Shown: positions 26,798 to 37,242 of the stretch, piece by piece
How the letters are laid out: each line of letters begins with the position of its first letter
Numbering within the stretch: the first letter of the stretch is position 1
Assembly: GCA_028292405.1 (NCBI GenBank)
Contig: JAQGMJ010000040.1
Coordinates: 124,001 to 188,000 of the forward strand
Source: Betaproteobacteria bacterium
GTDB lineage: Bacteria; Pseudomonadota; Gammaproteobacteria; Burkholderiales; JAEUOS01
Direction of reading: 5' to 3'
Length of the DNA stretch: 64,000 nt
Notes under the pieces: generated by a model
Database searches by the model: none
Seen by the model: the letters and a program-made list of their open reading frames with translations, nothing else
What the model was told of the DNA's origin: nothing
Program-made: the position numbers and the translations under genes

Positions 26798-27238
26798 TTA
26801 CGGATTTTTAACAGATGCGCCGAGCTTTTCGAGCAAAAAGCCGGGAATCGCGCGGGGCGCAAATCCTTCACAGGCCACGCACGCCACTTGGACACGGGTG
26901 CGGGCGATCGGTTCACCCTCGATGCGGGCCTCCTGCTCGAGCACGAAATGGGCGCGCTTGGCATGCGCCAGGGCAACGCTGATTTCGATCATGTCGTCCA
27001 TCCGCGCCGGCCTGAGGAAGTCGATTTCCATGTGGCGCAAGGCCATCGCCAGGCCGTGCTCGCGCTTGAGGCTTGCCGCGTCGCAACCCAGGGAGCGTAG
27101 CCACTCGGTGCGCGCGCGCTCGAAAAAACGAAGATAGTTGGCGTGATAGACGACACCGGAAAAATCCGTGTCTTCGTAGTAGACCCGCAAGGGCCAGACA
27201 AATGCGGCCTTCGCGGGGAGCGTGGCTTCCGGCGTAAT
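26798..27238 (-). CDS. ybgC: Acyl-CoA thioesterase YbgC; proposed ATT start at 27236-27238
   Basis: VWPLRVYYEDTDFSGVVYHANYLRFFERARTEWLRSLG; the track ORF starts at an internal TTG (27190). Confidence 0.85.
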   Translation of the reverse strand: MTPEATLPAKAAFVWPLRVYYEDTDFSGVVYHANYLRFFERARTEWLRSLGCDAASLKREHGLAMALRHMEIDFLRPARMDDMIEISVALAHAKRAHFVLEQEARIEGEPIARTRVQVACVACEGFAPRAIPGFLLEKLGASVKNP

Positions 27239-27274
27239 GGCTCTTCTCCTTGGAACTGGAAGGGCGATTTTACC

Positions 27275-28198
27275 CTACGAAGCTGGCGCAACAGCGTCCC
27301 CTTTCTGTCCTGCGGCGGGCAGGCCGGCGGCAGGCTGCCACTGGTGCCGGGCGCCGGGCAGCAGGCGGTCGAGCAGCGGCACCATCGGCGCCAGCAGGAA
27401 CAGCGCCCAGATCAGGCCGTTGGGCCGGTACAAATAGAACTGCCAGAGGAAGGCGGCCAGCGCCACGGCGGCGGCGTAGAACAGGCGCGCGCCGGCGCGG
27501 TTGGGAATGGTCATCGGGTCGGAGATCATGAAAAAGGCGAACAGCAGCAAGGCGCCGCTCTGGGTCTGGTGGGTCAGCAGGGTCAGCCCGCGCGCGAAGG
27601 GCACGCCGAGCCAGGCGAAGCGGGCAATGCACAGGCCGAGAAAGCAGGCCAGGAACATCCAGCTGATGTCCATGCGCCGGGCGCGCTGCACCACCAGGCC
27701 CCCGAGGGCGACGAACCACAGGGCATAGGCAAGATCGTTGCCCCATTGGCCGGGGGAAATCCAGGCGCCCGGCAGCAGGGTGATGGCGAGGATCACACCG
27801 AGGTTGGCCGGGTTGTACACGTGCTTGCCGCCCACGCGGATGAGGAACTTGGCCGAGATCGCCAGCGCGGCGATCAGCGGGTGCACCCACAAGGTGTCGG
27901 CGCGCAGCAGGATGGAGAGGCCGAAGCAGGTGATGGCGGCCGATAGCAGGCCGACGTTTTTTAAACGCAGGTGGCGCACCCATAGCCATTGGGTGGCGAG
28001 GCCGGCGGCGAAGGTGAGCGCCATCTGCTCCGGGCGCAGGCTGAAGTCGCGCAGCAGCACGCCGATGGACAGCAGGGTGGCGAGAAAGGCGATCTGGAAC
28101 AGGCGGGCGTCGAACTTCGCGATGCGCGCCGCCAGACGCCGCCCCAGGCCGGACTGGACGGAGGAGGGTGTGCCTGGGTCAGCGGAGAATGTGTGCAT
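27275..28198 (-). CDS. RnfD/NqrB-like membrane protein
   Basis: Multi-TM; VGGKHVYNPANLGVILAITLLPGAWISPGQWG resembles the NqrB/RnfD family. Confidence 0.7.
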   Translation of the reverse strand: MHTFSADPGTPSSVQSGLGRRLAARIAKFDARLFQIAFLATLLSIGVLLRDFSLRPEQMALTFAAGLATQWLWVRHLRLKNVGLLSAAITCFGLSILLRADTLWVHPLIAALAISAKFLIRVGGKHVYNPANLGVILAITLLPGAWISPGQWGNDLAYALWFVALGGLVVQRARRMDISWMFLACFLGLCIARFAWLGVPFARGLTLLTHQTQSGALLLFAFFMISDPMTIPNRAGARLFYAAAVALAAFLWQFYLYRPNGLIWALFLLAPMVPLLDRLLPGARHQWQPAAGLPAAGQKGDAVAPAS

Positions 28199-28274
28199 GG
28201 CAGGGTTCTGAAGCGCGGTGTACGGAGTGGGTCAATTTCCGAGGACGCTTGCGGCACCCCCGGGATCGGGTGCA

Positions 28275-29669
28275 TCAGTTTTGCCGCCACGGCCACCAGC
28301 CGTTGCCGCCGCCGTCCGAACCGCCCGAGGGGGTGAAGTTGCCGCCGCGCAAGTCCATGCGATTGCGGATGCTGCCCAGTTCCCAGCCGGTCAGGGTGGC
28401 AAGCTGGCGCGCCTCTTTTTCCTGGCGCACGTGCAGTTGCTGGAAGTAGCCTTGCGCTTCCGGGCAGTCGTTGACGCTGCCGTTCCAGGGGTTGCGTAGA
28501 ACGTAGCGGGCCTGGAAATTGGTGCGGTCGGCGGTTTCCTGGAAGGCCAGGTCTTCGGGGAAGGTGTCCGGCGTGTAGCGCACGTGCAGGCGGGTCAGCA
28601 TCGCCTGGCTGCCTTGCGGCGGCATCGGCACGGAGCGTTGGGGCGGCGCGAAGCTGTTGTTGCTACTGTCTTGCCCGCCCTGCCAGAACACGCCGGCCTG
28701 GCGCAACTCTTCCGGGCTTAAGGGGTTGGCGGCGCAGGGGTCGCACCAGCTCATGTCCCAGAAATACTCGGTGTAGACGGCACGGTTGCCATCCTTCTGC
28801 GCCTGGTTCTTGAACATGGCTTTGTAGAAGCCGCCGAAGTCGCTACGGATGTAGGTCGGCAGGTCCATGTCGGCCGGCAGCTTGACGGTGCGGTAGTTGG
28901 TGGTCTCGACCCGGCCGTGGCGGGTCAGCATGTAGACGATCAGGTCTTGCGGGCCGCGGGCATTGATCATCCCCAGGCGCAGGGGTAGCATGAACTTCTC
29001 GCTTTCGAAGGCGAATTGCAGCGGGCGCAGGGTCTGGACGCCGGTGGCCGCCTGCTCGCGCAGGTTCACCTTGGCGACGAAGAATTTCATGTTCTGGCGG
29101 ATGTAGGGCGCAAGCGCCCGGGCGGCGCCGCGCGGTAGGCGGTAGCCGTTTTGCGTGAGCCAGGTTTCCAGGCCGTCGGACTCCTTGGCCGAGAGGATCA
29201 CGATGTCGTATTCGCCGACGCTGTAGCTGGCTTCGATGGTGACGCCGAGGGAGCGCGAGGCTCTCGCAGCCGGTGCCGCAGCCATCGGTGCGGGAACCAT
29301 GTCACTGCGCTTGTCCCTTTCATAGCGCCGCCGGTCGCAAGGATTCTCGTCGTTGTACTCGGTCAGGCGCGGCGCCGAGTAGGCATCGAGCCGGTCGAAA
29401 ATCCTTTTGTCGCCGATGTTCACCTGGCCCTTCCTCAACACCGTCGGCACCGGCACCACCAGCGCGAATTCCCTGAGGTCGCCGCGATAGTCGTTTTGCA
29501 TCGAAATCACCGTGCGCTCACCGTCGCGCGCCACGATCACTTGGCTGGCTTCGTTGAAAAGCGTGGTGTCGGCCTTGCCGACATAAAAGCCGCAAAAGGC
29601 CTGGGCGGACAAGCTCAGCGCGGCAGCGCAGCAACCGGCGAGGGTGGACAACAATAATGAGGAGCGCAT
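28275..29669 (-). CDS. Secreted DUF2330-type protein
   Basis: Signal peptide; CGFYVGKADTTLFNEASQVIVARDGERTVISMQNDYRGDLREFALVVPVPTVL. Confidence 0.75.
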   Translation of the reverse strand: MRSSLLLSTLAGCCAAALSLSAQAFCGFYVGKADTTLFNEASQVIVARDGERTVISMQNDYRGDLREFALVVPVPTVLRKGQVNIGDKRIFDRLDAYSAPRLTEYNDENPCDRRRYERDKRSDMVPAPMAAAPAARASRSLGVTIEASYSVGEYDIVILSAKESDGLETWLTQNGYRLPRGAARALAPYIRQNMKFFVAKVNLREQAATGVQTLRPLQFAFESEKFMLPLRLGMINARGPQDLIVYMLTRHGRVETTNYRTVKLPADMDLPTYIRSDFGGFYKAMFKNQAQKDGNRAVYTEYFWDMSWCDPCAANPLSPEELRQAGVFWQGGQDSSNNSFAPPQRSVPMPPQGSQAMLTRLHVRYTPDTFPEDLAFQETADRTNFQARYVLRNPWNGSVNDCPEAQGYFQQLHVRQEKEARQLATLTGWELGSIRNRMDLRGGNFTPSGGSDGGGNGWWPWRQN

Positions 29670-29725
29670 GGCATCTCCGTGGGTGGTGATGCCAGTACAA
29701 ACGAGGGGGGTTACGAAACGGGGTT

Positions 29726-29755
29726 AAAGCGCTCGCGGGAAGTTGTGAGCGCTTT
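29726..29755. terminator. Stem-loop between ruvB and the DUF2330 gene
   Basis: AAAGCGCTC...GAGCGCTTT, 9-bp perfect stem, weak T tract. Confidence 0.35.
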
Positions 29756-29884
29756 TGCCAGGCCGAAGGCCGGCGCCTTTTCGCCGGATTTGAAACAGGT
29801 GAAATCGTCTGCCCGTTACATAACTGAGGCCAGCGATTTCAACCACTATTGAACCAGGAAAAGTAGGGGTTTACTTTTTCCTGC

Positions 29885-30940
<1,056 letters not shown>

Positions 30941-30942
30941 GA

Positions 30943-31770
30943 TTATTTTTCGAGGGACTGCGTGGCCTTGAACGTCCGGACAATCTCTAGGATTTTTGCT
31001 TCCGCTGCGCTGTAAACAGGTAGGTAGAGTGCTTCCATGCCTCCGGAAGACCTTTGCAATGCCTGCTGCGATTGCTGGAATGCGGTTGAGAGTACGGCTA
31101 TCGCCGGGCCGGTTGCGGCTTTTTGCTCGGCGGTCATCGACATTACCTGAGCCTTTTCCGCTGTCATGAGGAGTTTGGTCTGGAGCACTGTCTGCAATTC
31201 CGCAAAATGGCCGTAAAACTGCTTGCCGGCAGCGGAGTAGGGGTCGATCAGGCTGGTGTAGGCAAGCCCCATTGTCATCGCGATGCCGTGGTCCATCGCG
31301 CTGCGAAGGAATGTGAAGGCGGGCAATCGCGGTGTTTTCTCCACCAATTCCTTGTTTTCGGCAGTGACGTGCGCCCAGATCAGAGGGGCTGGTCCGGCCT
31401 TGACGAACTCTCTCGCCAAGCCGACGATCCGTTTTTTTGAATCTTGCGGGTCGGCTTTTTCGAGTTCCTGATAAGCCTGCTCCCAGAAAGAGTTGCCGCG
31501 TACCCAGTTTGCGCCCAGGCGTTCGCGATTGCCGATTTTCCGCAAGATCGCCGCCCACGGATCGATATCGGCCGCGGCCACACAAGCGTATTCGCTTTCG
31601 ACATAACCGTAGCCGCTCTTTGACTGTTCAACCAATGCGAGGGAGCAGGGCAATTCCTGCGACGCGGCCGGCGTCGCCCACAGCATCGTCAACAAGAGGA
31701 TCGTTCCGGCATGTCGCGACAGACTGACAAGGATACGCACGTTGTGAGATCTCCTTGATTGCTTTATCAC
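30943..31770 (-). CDS. Secreted hypothetical protein between ruvA and ruvB
   Basis: Signal-like N-terminus [14 protein letters not shown]; no family recognised. Confidence 0.7.
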   Translation of the reverse strand: MIKQSRRSHNVRILVSLSRHAGTILLLTMLWATPAASQELPCSLALVEQSKSGYGYVESEYACVAAADIDPWAAILRKIGNRERLGANWVRGNSFWEQAYQELEKADPQDSKKRIVGLAREFVKAGPAPLIWAHVTAENKELVEKTPRLPAFTFLRSAMDHGIAMTMGLAYTSLIDPYSAAGKQFYGHFAELQTVLQTKLLMTAEKAQVMSMTAEQKAATGPAIAVLSTAFQQSQQALQRSSGGMEALYLPVYSAAEAKILEIVRTFKATQSLEK

Positions 31771-31771
31771 G

Positions 31772-32353
31772 CTATGCCTTGGAAAGCAGGCGCAGCGCGT
31801 GGCGTATGCCTTCGGAAACGCTCAAGCCGGCTGGAATCTGCTTGATCGCCAGCAGCGCTTCCTTGTCGCTATAGCCGAGAGCCAGCAGGGCGTTGAGCAC
31901 GTCGTTGCCGGCCGGCGCCGGGCGGTTGAGATCCATCACCGCCGACATGTCGGCACCCAGCTTGCCCTTCAATTCCAGCAGCAGGCGCTCGGCGGTCTTT
32001 TTGCCGATGCCCGGCACCTTGGTCAGGCGCCCGGTTTCCTGCATGGTGATGGCCTGCGCCAGCTCGGCCACCGAAAGGCCGGAGAGCACCGAAAGGGCGG
32101 TGCGCGGGCCGACGCCGGAAATTTTGGTCAGTTGGCGAAAGGCGTCGCGTTCCTGGGTGCTGCCGAAGCCGTACAGCAGGTGCGCGTCCTCGCGCACGAT
32201 CAGCTGGGTGAACAGCGAGACCTTTTCGCCCGGGTTGGGTAGGTTGTACAGCGTGGACATCGGCACGTCGAGCTCATAGCCGACGCCGCCGCAATCCACC
32301 AGCACGTGTGGCGGGGTTTTTTCCAGCAGGGTGCCGGCGATGCGTCCTATCAT
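31772..32353 (-). CDS. ruvA: Holliday junction branch migration protein RuvA
   Basis: [34 protein letters not shown]...[15 protein letters not shown]. Confidence 0.97.
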   Translation of the reverse strand: MIGRIAGTLLEKTPPHVLVDCGGVGYELDVPMSTLYNLPNPGEKVSLFTQLIVREDAHLLYGFGSTQERDAFRQLTKISGVGPRTALSVLSGLSVAELAQAITMQETGRLTKVPGIGKKTAERLLLELKGKLGADMSAVMDLNRPAPAGNDVLNALLALGYSDKEALLAIKQIPAGLSVSEGIRHALRLLSKA

Positions 32354-32412
32354 GGCGCGAAGTTTAGCAGGGCGTGGCGCCCATCGGCCATTCGATGCGG
32401 CAGAGGCAGACT

Positions 32413-32949
32413 CTAGCCAACCAGGCGGCCACCGCGCACCTTCAGGCCCATGCGCGCCAACTGCCCGCCGGCGGCCGCCTTCATCGCGATGTGACTGGTG
32501 TGGCAGATCGCCGCCGCCAGGGCGTCGGCCGAGTCCGGGCTGGGGCTGCCGGAAAGCTTGAGCAGGCGCTTGACCATTTCCTGCATCGCCGACTTTTGCG
32601 CCCGGCCGTGGCCGGCCACCGCCTGCTTGATCTGCAGCGCGGTGTACTCGGACACCGGCAGGTTGGCCAGCACCAGCGCGCAAATCGCCGCCCCGCGCGC
32701 CTGCCCGAGCAGCAGAGTGGACTGCGGGTTGGTGTTGACGAACACCTTTTCAATCACCGCGATCTCCGGCCGGTAGGTGCCGATCACCTCTTCAATGCCG
32801 TCGAGTATGTGGCGCAAGCGCTCCGGCAACTCGCCGCCGGTGGGGATGCGGATGGTACCGCTGGCCACATAGGTCAGCAACGGGCCGTGGCGCTCGATCA
32901 CGCCGTAGCCGGTGAGGCGCAGACCGGGGTCGATGCCGAGGATTCTCAT
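32413..32949 (-). CDS. ruvC: Crossover junction endodeoxyribonuclease RuvC
   Basis: [19 protein letters not shown]...[12 protein letters not shown]...[12 protein letters not shown]. Confidence 0.97.
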   Translation of the reverse strand: MRILGIDPGLRLTGYGVIERHGPLLTYVASGTIRIPTGGELPERLRHILDGIEEVIGTYRPEIAVIEKVFVNTNPQSTLLLGQARGAAICALVLANLPVSEYTALQIKQAVAGHGRAQKSAMQEMVKRLLKLSGSPSPDSADALAAAICHTSHIAMKAAAGGQLARMGLKVRGGRLVG

Positions 32950-33006
32950 GCGGGCGCGTGGATATGCATGGCCGCTATGCTACCGCGACTTCGCGCACCG
33001 CAATTT

Positions 33007-34605
33007 TCAGTGTCTGAAATGCCGGGTGCCGGTGAGCATCATGGCGATACCGTGCTCGTCCGCCGCGGCGATCACTTCGTCGTCACGCATCGAGCCGCCG
33101 GGCTGGATCACGGCCTTGGCGCCGGCCTCGGCCAGCACGTCGATGCCGTCGCGGAAGGGGAAGAAGGCGTCCGACGCAACCACCGAGCCCTTGAGCGAGA
33201 GGCCGGCATTTTGCGCCTTGATGACCGCGATGCGGGTGGAGTCGACGCGGCTCATCTGGCCGGCGCCCACGCCCAAGGTCATGCCGCCGCCGCAAAAGAC
33301 GATGGCGTTGGACTTGACGTATTTGGCGACGCGCCAGGCGAACATCAGGTCGGCCAGCTCGGACACCGAGGGGGCGCGCTTGCTGGCTTGCTTGAGTTCG
33401 CCGGCCTGCACGTTCTTTGCATCCGGCGATTGCACCAGCAGGCCGCCGCCGACGCGCTTGAAGTCGTACTCGTTGCCACCTTTGGCGAGAGGCACGGTGA
33501 GCAGGCGCACGTTCTGCTTGGCGGCGAAGATTTCGCGGGCGCGGGCGTCGTAGGCGGTGGCGATGACCACTTCGACGAACTGCCTGGCGACGGCTTCGGC
33601 GGCAGTGCCATCCAGCGGGCCGTTGAAAGCGATGATGCCGCCAAAGGCCGAGGTGGGGTCGGTCTTCAGTGCGTTGGTGTAGGCGCCGAGCGCGTTGGCG
33701 CCGATGGCCACGCCGCAGGGGTTGGCGTGCTTGACGATCACGCAGGCTGCCGTCTTTTGAGATGCGTCGAAGCTCTTGACGCATTCCCAGGCGGCATCGG
33801 CATCGGCGATGTTGTTGTACGACAGTTCCTTGCCTTGCAACTGCGTGTAGGCGGACAGCGTGCCGGCGGCCGGTGCGGTGTCGCGATAAAACGCGGCGGA
33901 CTGGTGCGGGTTTTCGCCGTAGCGCATTTCCTGCACCTTGGTGAATTGCAGGTTGAGCTTTTCCGGGAAGGCGCCGCGCTCGACCATGGCGGCCGGCGCG
34001 GCCAGTGCCGCGGGAGTGGCCAGGCTGGTGAGATAGTTGCTGATTGCACCGTCGTAGGCGGCGGTGTGGCTGTAGACCTTGGCGGCGAGGACGAAACGGG
34101 TTTCGCGGGTTGTGCCGCTGTTGCCGGCCTTCATCTCTTCCAGCACGCGGGCGTAGTCGGCGGGGTCGACCACTACGGTGACGTCTTCCCAGTTCTTCGC
34201 CGCGGCGCGGATCATCGCCGGGCCGCCGATGTCGATGTTCTCGATGGCGTCTTCCAGCGAGCAATCAGGCTTGGCGACGGTCTGGGTGAAGGGGTAGAGG
34301 TTGACGACCAGCAGGTCGATGTTCTCGATGCCCTGTTCCTTCATCTTCGCCACGTGCGCGGGCAGGCCGCGCCGGCCCAGTAGGCCGCCGTGGATTTTCG
34401 GGTGCAGGGTCTTCACCCGGCCGTCGAGCATCTCGGGAAAGCCGGTGTGGTCGCTGACCTCGGTGACCGGCACCTGGTTGTCGCGCAGCAGCTTGGCGGT
34501 GCCGCCGGTGGAGAGCAGCTTGACGCCCATGGCGTGCAAGGCGCGGGCGAAATCGAGGACGCCGGTTTTGTCCGACACCGAGAGCAGGGCTTGTTGAATG
34601 GGCAT
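33007..34605 (-). CDS. purH: Bifunctional AICAR transformylase/IMP cyclohydrolase
   Basis: [19 protein letters not shown]...[11 protein letters not shown]...[13 protein letters not shown]. Confidence 0.97.
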   Translation of the reverse strand: MPIQQALLSVSDKTGVLDFARALHAMGVKLLSTGGTAKLLRDNQVPVTEVSDHTGFPEMLDGRVKTLHPKIHGGLLGRRGLPAHVAKMKEQGIENIDLLVVNLYPFTQTVAKPDCSLEDAIENIDIGGPAMIRAAAKNWEDVTVVVDPADYARVLEEMKAGNSGTTRETRFVLAAKVYSHTAAYDGAISNYLTSLATPAALAAPAAMVERGAFPEKLNLQFTKVQEMRYGENPHQSAAFYRDTAPAAGTLSAYTQLQGKELSYNNIADADAAWECVKSFDASQKTAACVIVKHANPCGVAIGANALGAYTNALKTDPTSAFGGIIAFNGPLDGTAAEAVARQFVEVVIATAYDARAREIFAAKQNVRLLTVPLAKGGNEYDFKRVGGGLLVQSPDAKNVQAGELKQASKRAPSVSELADLMFAWRVAKYVKSNAIVFCGGGMTLGVGAGQMSRVDSTRIAVIKAQNAGLSLKGSVVASDAFFPFRDGIDVLAEAGAKAVIQPGGSMRDDEVIAAADEHGIAMMLTGTRHFRH

Positions 34606-34677
34606 GGCGATGCGCCGGTGGGCGGCTGAATCAAACGGGTGGTGAAACCGCGCGGGCGGGGCCCGCGCCGGGCGTTG

Positions 34678-34926
34678 CTACTTGATTTTGTGCAGTTGCA
34701 TCTTCTTGCGCAGGGTGTTGCGGTTGATGCCGAGAATGTCGGCGGCCGCGGTCTGGTTGCCGCCGGCGCGCGCCAGGACGATTTCCAGCATCGGCTTTTC
34801 AATCGCGTGCAACACCATGTCGTAGATCGGATGCGGTTTGGCGCCGTCGAGGTCGGAGAAATATTTCTCCAGGTTCTTCCGGACGCATTCGGCAATTTCG
34901 CTCTGTTTATCAGTCTTGATGCTCAT
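34678..34926 (-). CDS. fis: Fis family nucleoid/transcription regulator
   Basis: MVLHAIEKPMLEIVLARAGGNQTAAADILGINRNTLRKKMQLHKIK. Confidence 0.95.
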   Translation of the reverse strand: MSIKTDKQSEIAECVRKNLEKYFSDLDGAKPHPIYDMVLHAIEKPMLEIVLARAGGNQTAAADILGINRNTLRKKMQLHKIK

Positions 34927-35978
34927 GCGGCAAGCGCCTCCCAATCTTGTTTTTCGTCATTGGCTGCGTCGCGACTGCTTGCTTGGTCTTCGTATTCGAT
35001 ACGGTCGCGTACGGCTTGCTGTTGGTCAAAAAATGCTGCTACTGCCTGCAACTGCTGCTCGACAGTGTCGAGCGTATTCATGTAAGTGCGGAACGAGGCC
35101 GAGCCGGCCAGGCCCCGGGTGTACCAGATGATGTGCTTGCGCGCGGTGCGCACGCCCAGGTATTCGCCGTAAAAAGCGTAGTGGTCGTGCAGATGCTCGA
35201 TCATGATCTCGCGCACTTCGGCGACGCGCGGCGGCGGCAGCAGCTCGCCGGTGGCCATGAAGTGCTCGATCTCGCGAAACAGCCAGGGGCGGCCCTGCGC
35301 GGCGCGGCCGATCATCAGCGCGTCGGCGCCGGTAATCGCCAGCACTTGCTTGGCTTTTTGCGGCGTGGTGATGTCGCCGTTGGCCGTCAGCGGAATGTCC
35401 AGGTGTTGGCGCACTTCGCGGATGGTGTCGTACTCGGCATTGCCCTTGTAGCCACAGGCGCGGGTGCGGCCGTGCATGGTCAGCATCCGGATGCCGGCGG
35501 ACTGCGCCATTTTGGCCACGCGCACCGCATTGCGGTGCTCGGGGTCCCAGCCGGTGCGGATTTTCAGGGTCACCGGCACGTCGACGGCGCCGACCACCGC
35601 ATCCAGTATCTTCGCCACCAGCGGCTCGTCCTGTAACAATGCCGAGCCGGCCCATTTGTTACACACCTTTTTTGCCGGGCAGCCCATGTTGATGTCGATG
35701 ATCTGCGCGCCACGCTCGACGTTGAGCTTCGCCGCGTCGGCCATCATCGCCGGCTCGGCGCCGGCGATCTGCACCGCAATGGGCGCGGACTCACCAATGT
35801 GGTTCATGCGCCGCTGCGACTTCGCACTGGCATAGAGCGCCGTGTTGGAGGCGACCATTTCGGACACCGCATAGCCCGCCCCCAGCCGCTTGCACAGCTG
35901 GCGGAAAGGCCGGTCCGTCACCCCGGCCATCGGCGCGACGAACAGATTGTTGCGGAGATTGTAAGGACCGATTTGCAC
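34923..35978 (-). CDS. dusB: tRNA-dihydrouridine synthase B
   Basis: NNLFVAPMAGVTDRPFRQLCKRLGAGYAVSEMV...DINMGCPAKKVCNKWAGSALL. Confidence 0.97.
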   Translation of the reverse strand: MQIGPYNLRNNLFVAPMAGVTDRPFRQLCKRLGAGYAVSEMVASNTALYASAKSQRRMNHIGESAPIAVQIAGAEPAMMADAAKLNVERGAQIIDINMGCPAKKVCNKWAGSALLQDEPLVAKILDAVVGAVDVPVTLKIRTGWDPEHRNAVRVAKMAQSAGIRMLTMHGRTRACGYKGNAEYDTIREVRQHLDIPLTANGDITTPQKAKQVLAITGADALMIGRAAQGRPWLFREIEHFMATGELLPPPRVAEVREIMIEHLHDHYAFYGEYLGVRTARKHIIWYTRGLAGSASFRTYMNTLDTVEQQLQAVAAFFDQQQAVRDRIEYEDQASSRDAANDEKQDWEALAA

Positions 35979-36039
35979 AGGCGGGTGACAGGCGTTTCAG
36001 GTAAAAGGACGCATGCTCATTTAATGAGCAAGGGCGCGG

Positions 36040-36045
36040 ATTATA
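36040..36045 (-). promoter_or_regulatory. Consensus -10 element (TATAAT) upstream of dusB-fis
   Basis: rc of ATTATA is TATAAT, exact -10 consensus. Confidence 0.5.
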
Positions 36046-36079
36046 CGCCTAGATTTTTCTTTAAGCGTGTGCGGCGCAG

Positions 36080-36095
36080 TGTGATTTTTGTCACA
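36080..36095. promoter_or_regulatory. CRP/Vfr-type palindromic site upstream of dusB-fis
   Basis: TGTGATTTTTGTCACA = exact TGTGA-N6-TCACA core. Confidence 0.5.
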
Positions 36096-36098
36096 CGT

Positions 36099-37241
36099 TC
36101 AGCGCAGGCCGAACATCATGCGCCGGGCGACCAAACCGCGCAAGGGCGGCAACAGATTCAGTGCTGCAAGACCGATGCCACGCGCGCCGCGCAAGGGCGC
36201 GATGTCGTTGGAAAACAGGGACACGTAACGGTCGGTCAGGGCGATCATGGCGGTACGGTCGAAGCGGCGGCGGCGCGCGTAGGCGGCCAGCGTGGCGGCA
36301 TTGACGCCGCCTTCCAGCGATTCGGCCAGCTCGAAGGCGTCACGCAGGCCGAGGTTCAGACCCTGGCCTGCCACCGGGTGCAGCGTCTGCGAGGCGTTGC
36401 CCAGCGCGATCTCGCGCGCATGCGCCATTGCGCCGCGGGTCACCAGGGTCAGGGGGTAGGCGTGACGCGCCGCCACTTGCCGCCAGGTGCGGCGCGCGAA
36501 GCCGGTGGCTTCGCTGAGCGCGGCGAGAAAGCCGGCGTCGTCCAGCGCCATCAACATTTCCGCGCGCTCCGGTTTCATGCACCAGACGATGCTGTAGCCC
36601 TTCTCCAGCGGCAGCAGGGCGAGCGGGCCTTGCGTGGTAAAGCGCTCCTGCGCCAGGCCTTCATGCGGCTCGGCGCTGAAGGCTTCGGTGACGATCGCGG
36701 TCTGGCCGTAGGGCTTGCTGACCACGCCCGCGCCCGCGGGCTTGCCTTCGGCATAGACCACCAGCGCGGCTTGCAGCTCGACGCTGCCGACCTGCGCGAT
36801 CACCGTGTCGTGACCATGCGCCACATGGCCCAACGGGGCGTGAAAGCGCAGCGGGATGCCGCGCTGCTCGACCGCCTGCAACAGCACCTGGTTGAGCGGC
36901 CCCAGGCGCACCACGTAGCCCAGCGCGTCGACACCGTGGTCGGCCGCTTCGATGCGGGTCTGGCCGAAGCCGTCTTGCTGGCTGACGCGGATGTGGCGTA
37001 TTGGTGTGGCGCCGATGTCTTTCCACACGCCGAGGCGCTCGAGGATCAGGCGGCTGCCGTGCGCCAGCGCGACGGCGCGCGGGTCGTGGCCCAGCGCTTC
37101 GCGCGGCTTGGCATCGACCATTTGCACGGCGATGCCGCGCGCATGCAGGGCCAGCGCGGTGGTAAGTCCCACCGGGCCGGCACCGGCGATCAGTACAGGC
37201 GGGGTGTCGATGATGTCTGCGGGGGAGCCAGTCGCGTCCAT
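36099..37241 (-). CDS. UbiH/COQ6-family FAD-dependent hydroxylase
   Basis: VLIAGAGPVGLTTALALHARGIAVQMVDAKP...ALGNASQTLHPVAGQGLNLGLRDAFELAE. Confidence 0.9.
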   Translation of the reverse strand: MDATGSPADIIDTPPVLIAGAGPVGLTTALALHARGIAVQMVDAKPREALGHDPRAVALAHGSRLILERLGVWKDIGATPIRHIRVSQQDGFGQTRIEAADHGVDALGYVVRLGPLNQVLLQAVEQRGIPLRFHAPLGHVAHGHDTVIAQVGSVELQAALVVYAEGKPAGAGVVSKPYGQTAIVTEAFSAEPHEGLAQERFTTQGPLALLPLEKGYSIVWCMKPERAEMLMALDDAGFLAALSEATGFARRTWRQVAARHAYPLTLVTRGAMAHAREIALGNASQTLHPVAGQGLNLGLRDAFELAESLEGGVNAATLAAYARRRRFDRTAMIALTDRYVSLFSNDIAPLRGARGIGLAALNLLPPLRGLVARRMMFGLR

Positions 37242-37242
37242 C

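Noticed and set aside
29850-29884. AGGAAAAGTA...TACTTTTTCCT stem as a ruvB terminator
   Set aside because: Inverted repeat is present but lacks a clear downstream U tract; not called as a terminator.
32374-34383. 669-aa plus-strand ORF over ruvC/purH
   Set aside because: Antisense shadow ORF.
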